Source of the DNA: Zygnema cylindricum
Taxonomy: Eukaryota > Streptophyta > Zygnematophyceae > Zygnematales > Zygnemataceae
Assembly (NCBI GenBank): GCA_037447655.1
Contig: JBBHKE010001250.1
Span: 1 to 19,589 of the forward strand
Reading direction: 5' to 3'
Length of the DNA stretch: 19,589 nt
The translations under genes and the position numbers were made by a program. The notes under the pieces are model-generated. The model was not told the origin of the DNA, ran no database searches, and worked only from the letters and a program-made list of their open reading frames with translations. Positions 1-9,094 of the stretch are shown here, in pieces (position 1 is the first letter of the stretch; the number at the start of each line of letters is the position of its first letter).

Positions 1-53
<53 letters not shown>

Positions 54-118
54 GGAAAAAGGAAGAGGGAAAAGACGAGGGATATGGAGGGAGAGGGAGA
101 GAGGCTCAGGAGCACCTG
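1..118. repeat. (GA)n microsatellite and purine-rich tract
   Basis: The first 50 bases are an almost pure GA dinucleotide array cut by the window edge. It continues as a G/A-only stretch to about 100. No gene is seen here. The opposite compositional bias (C/T) recurs at 6740-6990. Confidence 0.95.
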
Positions 119-508
119 ATGTGGCGAAGGAGATTCCGGTTGCGTTGCGAGAGCCGTCAGTTCCTCCGTCACAGCGGCGAGAGGACAGTTGGCATGCTCG
201 TCCGTACAAGCGTCCTGGAGACGGCGTACGGCCGCCTGCCACGTGTCACCTGTAACGTCTCCCCTCCAATGGCGAGCAGTTCGTCGGAAAGGAGCCATAG
301 CTTGCTACTGGAACACCATAGATTGTTTGAAAAAAAATGTACTTTTTAGTTGATTTTTTTGTTTTTTTATTTGTTTGTTTTGTGTTTTTCTTGCCTTTGA
401 CCGATGAAATGTGAGTTAGATACTTGATGTAAAATATAAAATATAGAAAATATTCAAATTAGGGTTACAGCCATGACATATGCCTCAAAATGACATGGAG
501 TGGCACAC

Positions 509-566
509 GTACGGTACAGTACGGTACGGTACAATGCATTACAGTACGGTACGGTACAGTACAATA
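509..566. repeat. GTAC-rich simple repeat
   Basis: Imperfect short-period repeat made of GTACG, GTACA and GGTAC units. It runs directly into the left end of the small MITE at 565. A similar GTAC-rich tract abuts another MITE end at 8841-8905. GTAC contains the TA dinucleotide that this MITE family appears to duplicate on insertion. Confidence 0.85.
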
Positions 567-779
567 CACCGTGTATCGCTATTAGGGTTAATCAATTTTT
601 CGCCACTTAAAACATCTTTTCTCCGTACACACTTGTCCGATTTTCAATCTAAGACCGACAATCGGAAGCTGATAATCTTAATCGTAACCGTCAGATCTAA
701 AAACTGACATGTGTGTACGGAGTAAAGATGTTTAAAGAGACGAGAAGTACATTCAACACTAATAACGATTCACGGTGTA
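565..779. mobile_element. Small TA-flanked MITE, 215 bp
   Basis: Inverted ends: the left end reads TACACCGTGTATCGCTATTA and the right end, read in reverse complement, TACACCGTGAATCGTTATTA. Both are bounded by TA, the expected target duplication of a Tc1/mariner-type element. A second internal inverted repeat (AACATCTTT...CTCCGTACACA against TGTGTACGGAG...AAGATGTTT) makes almost the whole element able to fold back. There is no coding capacity. The terminus is shared with the elements at 1238, 2286, 8225 and 10244. Confidence 0.75.
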
Positions 780-848
780 CTGCACTGTGCAAGCTTCAAC
801 ATCCATTGCCAAACAATAATGGAACAATACATGGCACAGAATCGTTCA

Positions 849-948
849 AAAAGTGCGAAATTTCGTGCGTAAATTACACTTGAACGAAGTTTTCCATAGT
901 TCAATTATATTTCAAGCGGCAGCATGAAGTACGCCGCACGAAATATCT
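849..948. repeat. Dispersed repeat C, copy 1
   Basis: About 100 bp resembling 2855-2957. Shared blocks include TGCGTAAATTACA, GGAACGAA/TGAACGAA, TATTTCAAGCG and a closing GCCGCA(C/A)GAAAT. It has an internal 10-bp inverted repeat, ATTTCGTGCG (860-869) with CGCACGAAAT (935-944). Both copies lie shortly after the right end of a TA-family MITE (779 and 2829). Confidence 0.55.
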
Positions 949-988
949 GCATCGAGAATTTGAATTTCAGCAGGGTGTGCTGATTCCG

Positions 989-1106
989 TACGAACTCCGT
1001 TGAAAACGTGCACTGTCACTTCACCACATGGAGATATGGAATGTCTGTAATACTGATTGAGCGGATCGCATACGAACTCCGATTAAAACGTGACCCATTA
1101 CTTCAC
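989..1106. repeat. Direct repeat pair, 36 bp, 82-bp offset
   Basis: Positions 989-1024 and 1071-1106 both begin TACGAACTCCG, contain AAAACGTG and end ACTTCAC, with 29 of 36 positions equal by eye. This looks like an old local tandem duplication. No gene is visible here. Confidence 0.6.
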
Positions 1107-1145
1107 TAAGGTGGATTATTTCAATAGTTTAAAATTGCGCCGATT

Positions 1146-1170
1146 TGCGGTGAGAGTGGATCGAACACCC

Positions 1171-1207
<37 letters not shown>

Positions 1208-1218
1208 ACTATCCCCGC
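1146..1218 (-). tRNA. tRNA-Phe (GAA), copy 1
   Basis: A complete 73-nt cloverleaf on the minus strand with anticodon GAA. The anticodon stem is perfect, the T-arm is GGGTG/CACTC, and A-box and B-box sequences are present. Compared with the other two copies it has one change, C to T at tRNA position 11 (TAGTTCAG instead of TAGCTCAG), which leaves a wobble pair. The acceptor stem carries a G5:A68 mismatch that all three copies share. A TTTT Pol III terminator lies about 10-15 nt downstream. Its 5' flank begins 20 bp from the MITE at 1238. It could be functional or a recent pseudogene. Confidence 0.9.
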
Positions 1219-1237
1219 TTGTACGGACGATGTCTTC

Positions 1238-1779
1238 TACACCGCGGATCGTTATTAGTGTCAAAGTTTAAATAGTGTGGAAGTAAATATACCGTCATTG
1301 ACGCTAATTAAGATTTATTTTTATTTTTTTTAAAAGGTGTATTCTAATTTCGGCGTTTATGCTAATTTGGGAACAGCAAAAATGGAATATTCGTTGTACA
1401 ATTATATACATTAATATGTGTTTCCGTACAAAATATTAAAAATATTACGCCGTCGTGAAATTTAAATATCCGTACATGTAAGACTAATTTACGTGTCAGA
1501 ACAATCCCGTTTTTTAGCGCACGATCCTATGCGTGCGCGTCTGATTTAACTCATTTTTTGTAAAATTTTCACTTGATAAGGTACATTTATGTACGGTCTG
1601 ACATCGACCGTACACCACACTATTTAGATATGATTGTAATTCGTTCTTTACGCTATTTTGTACGGTGCCTTAATTAACGTCAAGGAAAAATTAAAATCAT
1701 GTATCCTATTTGAGGAAAAAAATAAAAATTTTAAGAACCCAAATTAATGTCGTTGACACTAATAACGATGCGCGGTGTA
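1238..1779. mobile_element. TA-flanked MITE, family A, copy 1 (542 bp)
   Basis: Terminal inverted repeats of 27 bp that differ at one position. The left end starts TACACCGCGGATCGTTATTA, and the right end at 1753-1779 is its near-perfect reverse complement. TA dinucleotides border both ends. The right 209 bp (1571-1779) are about 95% identical by eye to 2621-2829, including the block GACCGTACACCACACTATTT. The left half is much more diverged from its sister copy. There is no transposase, so it would depend on a transposase supplied from elsewhere, probably of Tc1/mariner type. Confidence 0.8.
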
Positions 1780-2285
1780 CTGTACCCGATGGCCCCTGGT
1801 CATAATATTGCAGCCAGAAAAGGTGTCCGTACAATTACGAAGGGGCCAATCGCTGTTATTGTTAATATCACTGAATGACGACTATTGAACCAGAAAATAG
1901 TGTAGACAAAATACTTTATCATAATAATAACTCAATGCCGCCAAAATACAATACCAGACGGTTATGATCGCTTCCACAAAATAAGAAGGTGACCAAGAGC
2001 TATATTCCTCTAAGAAAATCGAATCGACGCTCCAAATTATTAATTAAAATGTCCCTGGAAGTAACTAACGGACAAATATCTAGATTTCTAACCTTTTGGC
2101 AAACATCATATCGAATCTAGATATGTACGGAGGGTCGCATTTGTGTGGAAAACACAACAAAATGCTTCGCTTTACACGTGCGAAAGAGCTAAAAAAAATA
2201 AAATGTTAGCGGGCTAATGTCCACGTGTGCACAGACGTGTGAACATTTTCAAATGAATGTGTATTTTCGCCTGCACGAAGTACAG

Positions 2286-2829
2286 TACACCGCCAATCGT
2301 TATTAGCGTGGGAGTTTGATTAGCGTATAATAATAATTACAGTGGTGTACGCTATTTAAGAATTTGAAAATTTTGGAAAAAGTCATACATTCTAATTGTT
2401 TGATTATGGTAATTTGGATCTTTGAAAAAATAAATGTCGGTCGCAAACATGCCTACACTAATACAGGTCTCCGTACAAAATCTGACAAATCGTACATTCA
2501 CATGCAGCTGTCGGACGAATATGTGGGAACGGGATTTTTTACGACCTGGTTTTTTTTCATTTTTAGAACGCACATTCTCATGCGTCTGCGGTTACTAAAA
2601 CTAATTTATTGTAATTTATAACTTAAAAAGGTACATTTATGTACGGTATGACACTGACCGTACACCACACTATTTAGATATTATTGTAATTCGTCCTTTA
2701 CGCTATTTTGTACGGTACCCTAATTAAAGTCAAGGAAAAATTAAAATCATGTATCCTATTTGAGGAAAAAAATCAAAATTTTAAGAACCCAAATTAGTGT
2801 CGTTGACACTAATAACGATGCGCGGTGTA
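2286..2829. mobile_element. TA-flanked MITE, family A, copy 2 (544 bp)
   Basis: Same family and orientation as 1238-1779. The left end is TACACCGCCAATCGTTATTA and the right end matches the TIR of copy 1. TA flanks both ends. The left end sits in a short GTAC-containing sequence (TACAGTACACC). Open frames inside on both strands are short and have no recognisable product. Confidence 0.8.
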
Positions 2830-2854
2830 GTGTTTAATTTTTTAAAGTCTAAAG

Positions 2855-2957
2855 GCGCCAAAGTTCCCTGCGTAAATTACAGATGGAACGAAATTTTGCA
2901 TAAGTTGAAAATTTGAAATTTCAAGCGCGGCAGAAAAAAACAAAGCCGCAAGAAATT
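2855..2957. repeat. Dispersed repeat C, copy 2
   Basis: Counterpart of 849-948, about 25 bp after a MITE right end. Shared blocks are CTGCGTAAATTACA, TGGAACGAA, ATTTCAAGCGCGGCAG and GCCGCAAGAAAT. No coding content. Confidence 0.5.
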
Positions 2958-2983
2958 AGGATTTGAGTTACAACAAAATAAAT

Positions 2984-3175
2984 AGATTTGAATTCCGCGA
3001 TTTACGCGATGGTAATACCATCAAAGTACAAAACATGTTTGTCACTAAAACGAATTGATGACCAACAAAGGTTAAAGACCAAAATCCTTCAGGACTAAAA
3101 AGTAAAAACACAACAAAGTGCTGTAAAAGCCTAAAAGAAAAGAAAGCAAGTACAACGAAATTAAACTATACTACA
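2984..3175. repeat. Dispersed repeat D, copy 1
   Basis: Strongly similar to 14723-14915 in the same orientation. Long shared blocks include ATACCATCAAAGTACAAAAC, TTGATGACCAACAAAGGTTA and AAGACCAAAATCCT, with small indels between. The two copies lie 11.7 kb apart. No open frame or terminal repeat was recognised, so the element class is unknown. Confidence 0.8.
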
Positions 3176-3260
3176 GAAAAAGATACAGTAATCATGTGCA
3201 ACATGCATGTAAACGACATAGTTTCTCACTATGTACAGATGGTCATTATTTGCACTTACT

Positions 3261-3285
3261 TGCGGTGAGAGTGGATCGAACACCC

Positions 3286-3328
<43 letters not shown>

Positions 3329-3333
3329 CCCGC
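3261..3333 (-). tRNA. tRNA-Phe (GAA), copy 2
   Basis: 73-nt cloverleaf identical to the copy at 16000-16072, with anticodon GAA, intact A and B boxes and the same G5:A68 acceptor mismatch. It shares GGCAT immediately upstream with the 16000 copy. Unlike the other two, I see no T4 run close downstream. The first run of four or more T on this strand lies about 75 nt away, so 3' processing of a transcript is less certain. Confidence 0.9.
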
Positions 3334-3399
3334 ATGCCAATCTTTTTTTTTTAATGCTTTTTTTTTATCACAAATATGATGTAGCCGTGCGTCTCTGGA

Positions 3400-3450
3400 A
3401 TTGATGTGGATCAAACATCTGACCTTATAGTTTGCGCTTATCCCGACATA
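3400..3450 (-). pseudogene. Decayed tRNA-like copy
   Basis: Lies about 65 bp from the tRNA-Phe at 3261. As read on the plus strand, GTGGATCAAACATCTGACCTT matches the tRNA-Phe 3' half (GTGGATCGAACACCCGACCTT) at 17 of 21 positions. GTTTGCGCTTATCCCGAC then resembles GTCTGACGCTCTCCCAAC. The anticodon loop is missing, so this cannot be a working tRNA. It is probably a tandem tRNA copy that has decayed or a tRNA-derived fragment. Confidence 0.4.
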
Positions 3451-3455
3451 CAAGG

Positions 3456-5593
3456 AATTGCAACCTAGTTTGTTTTCATTGTACCGTATAAGGAGCACAA
3501 CCTGCCATGTGATTCAAAAAAATTGTGTTGGAGACTTCCATAAGTACTACATGCGAATCTTTATAACTCCTACAAACCCGCCTGAGATTTTGTCTTTGAA
3601 AGTGTTGTACGAGTTTGGTACGGCAGAACTATCTGAAAATCTCGAATTTACTTTGTACTTTTTAATTTTTATTTCCTTTTTGTTGTGCTTAACATCGAGG
3701 TACATCGGTCAAAGTCGCCAAGATTAATCTTATGAAAAAATCTTTCATTTCCATCATCTGATTCTTTTTGAAAGTTTTGCCGATGACCATATAATCCAGT
3801 TTCGCACTCATCTGAATACAAAATCTAAGAGGTTTTTGTTTTTATACGATGTTTGTATTTTTTTCGTTATACCGTCTGTTCGACACGGAAATAGTGTTGG
3901 TTCTACGAGGCGTTCCAGCGAATGATTTTCGGGCAGAAAAACAAAATTGAAGAAGAGATTTTATTCCCTAAAACACAATTATTAAACCATCTGACAAAGC
4001 ATGATTGAGATGTAATATTATTGAAGACCGTTACATTTTACATTTGCAGATGAAAATCCGTACGGACTTCAAGCATAATAAAAGCTAAGCACACTCTTAA
4101 ACCCATCATCTTCATTCTTATATTCATCATGAAATTTTATCATCTCTAAAAAATAGTTTTAGGAGTTTTAGGGTTTTCCTAAATAAAAACAATAAAAATA
4201 AGATTTTAATGTTTCTTCTTCCCAGAGAATAGCTTTGACTGGCTTTGACTGGGAACCGTGAATAAACAAATAATTGATGTAATTCACAAGAAAAAGGCTT
4301 CTTCTGCACAACCTTTACAGCTAAATTTTTTGAATTCATCATAGTGGGGTGCTACTTATTTTGATAGTGGAATAAGAAAGAAAGGGAGCTCAAATCCAAA
4401 AACATATCGCAATCGCTATTACCGTCATCTCGCAATGTTATTCTCTCCCATAAATGTTAAAACAGGCTTATCGGGAGATGAACGACATACAAATTATAAA
4501 ACTTCATAGAATTATCTTTGCAATGTTTCGCTCAACCGTCCGATTTACAATAAAAAGTGAAGTACTGAGAGGAAAGCACATCTGAATGAAAAGAACAGTC
4601 AAATATACACTACACTGACCAGCCAAGAAGTTCAAATAGCCAAGAAGTGAATTTGAAGAAGCCAAGAAGATTTTCAAGTTCACAATCTCAAGCATGAACG
4701 TGAATCAAATAAAAACTTCTTATTCTTGAATACACAAAAAATAATTAATAAAGCATTGCATCACATTGTCGATCAAGAATGTCACACTTTTGAACAGAAA
4801 AAATATTGTGATTCATTTTGGAAATCACAAACAATCTTCCAGTACCTCGACCTTCGATGTATAGGCACAAATTGCATAGGCATGTGAATTTACAAGTAAG
4901 CAGATATGTAGGTGTAAAAACATTTCTAAAACGTCATAATTCGACAATTAGGGGCAAAAAATAATATTTAGTGTTGCACCTAAATATTCAGAAATGAAAT
5001 GGTAAAATTGGGAGAGCTGAATTACACTTGTAGAAATTCAAATTATGCAGACATTGTCAATTTAGCGATTCTACCTGATGAACAACCAATCAGGCTAGTT
5101 TGGTGGACAATAGCACGACTTTTTTTTCTAAAAAGAAAAAGTAACATGGAAACAGATGACTACATTCTTAACGAATTTGTAAAAAAGGTCAAAATTTACA
5201 ATATTAAAAAGACAACAATATGATATATCGTACTAAATTGAACAACAATAATAAAGCAACAGACAGAATATGCGCAGGAAAAACACCAAAAAAAAAACCA
5301 CCAAAACCTGTTATACAATGCACAGGAGATGTTTAACCAAGGCATTTTGTAAATGCAAGAAAGCGAATTAACAATTAACAGATTCCATTAACAAGACAAT
5401 CACAAAATCTTTACTTTCTATCAGAATTCATTAACAAATGTTTGCAAGGTACTTTGGATTTCCAAAAATATATCTCCATTTTCTACTACCTGCTCATGGC
5501 TATTGCTCGAAAATCAGCAGAACATATCAACAAATTGCAAATACTGCAAACTTACAACTAAAAAAGGTGAACACTGGACGAGGCAACTTAACT
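3456..5593. other. Intergenic, AT-rich, nothing recognised
   Basis: About 2.1 kb with only short chance-like open frames. The one local pattern is AGCCAAGAAG or a close form three times at 4621-4669. No exon with convincing splice sites, RNA gene or transposon end was seen. Confidence 0.6.
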
Positions 5594-6639
5594 TTACTCT
5601 GTATCCCAAGGACAAATGAAGTAGACTTGCGGATAGAGAGCCTTCAACTTTGTAACTTTCTTGATGAGGTTGGTGTTATCGCCAAAGTCAACCATTTTCC
5701 ATCTCCTCTATTTCCAGTGTGTGCAACGTGGGGCAAACTTCCAACCAGTTTTCCAGCGTGTCCAAATTTTCGCGGTTAATCAAGATGTCGGTCACGTCCA
5801 AAAATCTCACTTTGATCACCGTTGAAATAGTTTGTGGGAACAAGATGCGATTTTTTTTTCAACAACCTTGCGGTTAGAAAAACCAATTTTGTTATTGTAC
5901 TTGAGTTGGAGAAAAAAAAAGTCAGCTCCGGGCAATCGATTGTCAGCGACGAAGTTGTTATTTTTATGAACAAGGTCTTCAATGTTGGATGCCGTACAGT
6001 AAACGCAGGCATTTGAATAATCGCCGTCTCAAAAACCAACTTTGAAAGACGTGGACAGAGGTCAAGAAAGGTTTGAAATGCAACTGGATCAGTTCCTTGT
6101 TTCAAACATAATGAGAGTTCCGAAACTGTACGGAGAGGAGGACATTTCTTAAGATCTTCAATGCATTCCGTTGGCAGGTACAAATTTACGTTTAGGCTCT
6201 TTAACACGCGAAGAGTAGAAATGGCATCCACATGTTGCCATAACAAATAATCCCATTCGACTGTAAGGTGTTCCAAAGTATCGGCATATTTCTTGAATAC
6301 TTCATAAAACGTTTGTAATGGAACCATCTGTTTGAAGCCCTGGCCACGCAAATCCACATTATATTTCGTTTTCAGACATCTTACTAGCTCCAGATTTTTC
6401 ATTTCAGAAAGTAAAACCATTATTTTTGTCACTCTAGTATCTCCTTCTTCAACATTACATCCATCCCTGATTCTCACACTATGTGAAGCGGATATTTTTA
6501 GTGTATGGACGTCTTTTGCCGCTGCGCAAAAATCCTTGGAGATCAAAGACAAACGAATGATCTCTTGTATCTCTCCTCCTTCACTTGCACGAGAAATAAT
6601 ATCGGTCAGAATCGGTTGACTGAGATAGCCTCGAGGCAT
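5594..6639 (-). CDS. F-box/LRR-like protein gene, two apparent frameshifts
   Basis: The uninterrupted first frame (6639-5776) encodes 287 residues. The N-terminus (about residues 5-45, PILTDIISRASEGGEIQEII then RLSLISKDFCAAAKD) resembles an F-box, which binds Skp1 in SCF ubiquitin ligases. The rest carries leucine-rich strands such as LEHLTVEW, LKSLNVNLYL, VSELSLCL, LSKLVFET and LKTLFIKI. The ATG at 6639 is preceded by an in-frame stop. After the 9-A run at 5859-5851 the LRR pattern continues in another frame (IKVRFLDVTDILINRENL, LHTLEIEEM). A second one-base shift at the A4 run 5698-5695 leads to a C-terminus (LKALYPQVYFICPW) with a stop at 5596-5594. Removing two bases gives a whole number of codons, about 347 residues. 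It is either a young pseudogene or intact with homopolymer errors in the assembly. I see no intron that explains the shifts. Confidence 0.65.
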
Positions 6640-6739
6640 GATGTCATGCGCTCAATAACCCTGGAGATGTCCACGGAGTACTACAAAGAGAGTTTCTATA
6701 GCTGAATTTAATTAACCTCGTGAAATAAAATCACATATT

Positions 6740-6990
6740 TCTCGCTGCCTTTCTCTCTTCCTCTCCCTCCCTCTCCTTGCTACTTTTTCTTCTAACTCTC
6801 TTAATATTTCCTTTTTCGTCTTCTAATCAAAACTCTCACTTTCTCCCTCCCTTTCTTTCTTGCCCACTCTCTTTGCTTCTTAGTCGCTTTGTCCAAATCT
6901 CCTCTCCAAATACTCTCTCTCCCTATATCCTCTTACTTCCTCTCTTCCTCTTCCACTATCCCCTTCTCCAGTCTCCCTGCTGCTGCCTGC
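6740..6990. repeat. Long pyrimidine-rich tract
   Basis: About 250 bp that are mostly C and T (blocks of TCTC, CCTC, TTCC) on the plus strand. It is low complexity and explains the leucine/serine/proline-rich open frame crossing it. It ends in a strong splice-acceptor-like sequence (CCCTTCTCCAG, ending at 6971) just before the BTB-like fragment. Confidence 0.85.
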
Positions 6991-6992
6991 TA

Positions 6993-7136
6993 GATATTGC
7001 GGCTAGGGTTTGCGATTTCACCACTATTGTTTTACAAGGAACTTCATTCAAATGTCGCCGGCAAGACTTACATGATTTTGGTAGTGTGGTAAAACAAAAC
7101 GTGCGTAGATTCCGTGCAAACCGTTTGAAATTTTGA
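6993..7136 (+). pseudogene. Possible BTB-domain fragment or orphan exon
   Basis: One open frame ends at TGA 7134-7136. It contains ARVCDFTTIVLQGTSFKCRR (from about 6990), which follows the start of a BTB/POZ domain, known in families as (C)D(V)T(x)VVxG(xx)FxCHRxxL. Here the usual His is Arg. Only about 45 residues are present and no following BTB helices can be recognised. It may be a relic, or an exon spliced from the CAG at 6971 or the TAG at 7005. There is no start codon in the non-repetitive part. The call rests on one motif. Confidence 0.2.
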
Positions 7137-7183
7137 ATAATTGAATATACCATAAAGTACGCTAAAATATAATTCAGTGCTTA

Positions 7184-7891
7184 GGGCGTGTCCCCATGTG
7201 TTCAAGTAAGGGTTTTTTTCCGTCGTTTACACAGAAAATGGGACTTCCTACTTGAAAATATTACGCCGTACGAAAAATAGGCAAAAACTCAAATACATTT
7301 TGCGTCATCTTGGAACTTGAAAGGTACGGCGATTTGGCAGTATTATCATCGCGACCCACTTCCAGCTCATCTTCACACTTGCACTGGAATCAAATCGCGA
7401 CCTGCTTTTAATCAAAATACTACCCTATTGACGAATAGAAAGCCTGGGTTGCACGCGTCAAAATTTTTCATTTGTTTTTTTGCAGTTGGGAGAATACACG
7501 AAAAAAAAATTGTTTGTCCGTTTGCTTATGTTGTCCACTTGTGGGCGTCTACAAATGTCATTTTGTAGACGTAGGCGATTGCTTATGTCGTTCACGTGTG
7601 GGCGTCAACAAATGACAGTCGGCGTCAACAATTGTCCCAGCATGTCAGGAGCTCTTTGCGGCGTACAAATTTCCGTAGTTTGTTCCGAGATCGTCGGCGT
7701 CTACAAATGTCAGCAGTTTGTTGGCGTTTACAGGTGTCGCAAGTATTGGCGACGTGTACAACTGCCACATATTCAAAATAATGAACGCGCAAGTAATGAT
7801 TGACATAGGCACACCTTTAAAAGTACACCGTAAAATCAGCGCTAAATTCCAAAATAACGTTTCAAAATATCGGTTACATGGGGACACGCCC
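7184..7891. mobile_element. PIF/Harbinger-like MITE, 708 bp, TTA-flanked
   Basis: Perfect 16-bp terminal inverted repeats: GGGCGTGTCCCCATGT (7184-7199) and its reverse complement (7876-7891). TTA precedes the left end (7181-7183) and TTA follows the right end (7892-7894). A 3-bp TTA/TAA duplication with G-rich termini is typical of PIF/Harbinger elements. No transposase is present. The inside contains a degenerate tandem array. The left arm of the large palindrome begins inside this element at 7493. Confidence 0.8.
7522..7766. repeat. Degenerate tandem array inside the Harbinger-like MITE
   Basis: Two roughly 59-bp units start at TTGCTTATGT (7522) and TTGCTTATGT (7581). Each carries GTGGGCGTC(T/A)ACAAATG. 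The core GGCGTCTACAAATGTCA or a close variant recurs at 7544, 7601, 7621, 7696 and 7723, with an inverted TTTGTAGACG at 7562. The array is mirrored in the right arm. Confidence 0.7.
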
Positions 7892-7894
7892 TTA

Positions 7895-8224
7895 TCGCAT
7901 CAGCTTGATAGTACGTTAAATGAGAAGCTTCCGCAAGGTTCGTGGACGTTGCCCGCAAGCTGTGCAAATATTGCCAATTAATGAATACAGTAAGGACGAT
8001 GACGTTTATCCGTACACGTTCGACCACTGCAGTAATGTACTGTACACTTTCAAACTTTCGAACTTTCAAATTTCAAATGTTTTTCGGGAAAACTTTTTAG
8101 TTTGTACTTTTTCCTGTGTGGTGAAACAAATCGCTTGCAAATTACAACATTGCCAATACGGTACGGTAAACACCGTACCACGAAATCGAGTATGTTGAAA
8201 TTCTATTCGGTTATGCCGTTGAAC
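7895..8224. other. Arm sequence between the two MITEs
   Basis: About 330 bp lying between the Harbinger-like MITE and the TA-family MITE, present identically (inverted) at 10862-11191. It holds an open frame of 92 codons (7920-8198) with no recognisable product. It also holds an A/T-rich run of ACTTTC/AACTTTC repeats near 8045 and TACGGTACGGTA at 8157. No gene is supported. Confidence 0.5.
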
Positions 8225-8844
8225 TACACCGCGAATCGTAATTAGAGTAAATAACGCTAATTCGGTCGCTCAAAATTTCGACTCTATCACGTCAAATAGA
8301 GTAAATGATTCTATTTTTTTCATTATTCTAATTTAGGTAAGGTTTAATTAGCGTAAAAAAATCAAATATAGGTTCGTTTTGAATAGTGTGGAGTACGGAC
8401 GACGTCCCATCGTGCAAGATTGTACTTTTGTATGTAAAAAGGTACAAATAATGATTTAATAGAATCGCGCTCGCACGTGAAATCGCACTAAACAAAAAAT
8501 CAATAACATCGAAAAAAAGCCGTTTGCATAACTCTCGTCCGTCGACAGCATCGTCGTTTGTGTGAACATTAATTGACATTCAGCGCGACAAATAGTAATA
8601 ACGTCATAATGACGTCAAAACTATACAGACTGACAAATTTTGTACATCTACGTAATTTAGTGTTCATAATTTCAGCGCGGATAATTATTGCCGACATAAC
8701 CCAATATAGAGTACTTAAATAAATTAGAGTAAACTTCCTCTGTGAAAAAGTTCTATCACATAAATTAGAGTTCATTACTCTAATTGTTTTTTCTGGTTTT
8801 TTTACTCTAATTTTTTCATTACTCTTATTACGATTCGCGGTGTA
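8225..8844. mobile_element. TA-flanked MITE, family B, left-arm copy (620 bp)
   Basis: The left end is TACACCGCGAATCGTAATTA and the right end is its near reverse complement (TACGATTCGCGGTGTA), with TA at both borders. Subterminal TTAGAGTAA motifs repeat. The family B terminus differs from family A only in the ATTAG(A/T)GT part. Internally it shares a CACACTATT/AATAGTGTGGAGTACGG block with family A. The right end is followed at once by a GTAC tract and coincides with the inner edge of the palindrome. Confidence 0.8.
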
Positions 8845-8905
8845 CAGTACAGTACTGTATTGCACTGTACAGTATAGTACAGTCCTGTACTACCCTGTAC
8901 ATTTT
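8841..8905. repeat. GTAC-rich simple repeat
   Basis: Runs of GTACAGTACAGTACTG and CTGTACAGTATAGTACAG type sequence, partly self-complementary. It starts exactly at the MITE end and palindrome inner boundary. The matching position at the right arm (10243) is not followed by such a tract. Confidence 0.85.
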
Positions 8906-8940
8906 AATATCGTCCGCGCGTATCGTTTCGCGAATGGGAA

Positions 8941-8963
8941 TATCGCTAATAAGATGCGGTGTG
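8941..8963. repeat. Degenerate TA-family terminus
   Basis: ATCGCTAATAAGATGCGGTG resembles the right TIR of the TA family (CTAATAACGATGCGCGGTG) with small deletions. No partner left end was found, so it is an orphan or chance match. Confidence 0.3.
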
Positions 8964-9094
8964 ATCTGGCAAAAATGCCTCGATACTACCGTTGCATCTT
9001 TCATTGAAGTTCTTCAATACTGATGACAATATTCCAGCACGCTGTCGCGAACCGAGCATAGATAGAAGACTACGGAAAAAAATTCAGAGTATGC

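Larger units (their letters stand above)
7493..8845 (+). repeat. Left arm of large inverted duplication
   Basis: Reverse complement of 10243-11593. From 7493 to about 8500 I see no difference, and paired coordinates sum to 19086 throughout (7493/11593, 8225/10861, 8579/10507), so there is no net indel there. Substitutions and indels appear only in the innermost roughly 340 bp (sum 19088 at the inner edge). The arm contains most of the Harbinger-like MITE, about 330 bp of unplaced sequence and a complete TA-family MITE. Open frames repeat in both arms simply because the DNA is duplicated, and none is recognisable. Confidence 0.95.

Noticed and set aside
4999-5223. 74-codon plus-strand open frame
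   Set aside because: AT-rich with no domain, no splice context and no upstream signals. It is compatible with chance.
7480-7803. Open frame of 107 codons (mirrored at 11283-11576)
   Set aside because: It is the translation of the tandem array inside the Harbinger-like MITE and its flank, with a low-complexity repeat pattern.
7920-8198. Open frame of 92 codons, identical in both palindrome arms (also 10888-11166)
   Set aside because: Identity between arms follows from the duplication itself. Other frames in the same DNA are equally conserved, and no domain is recognisable.
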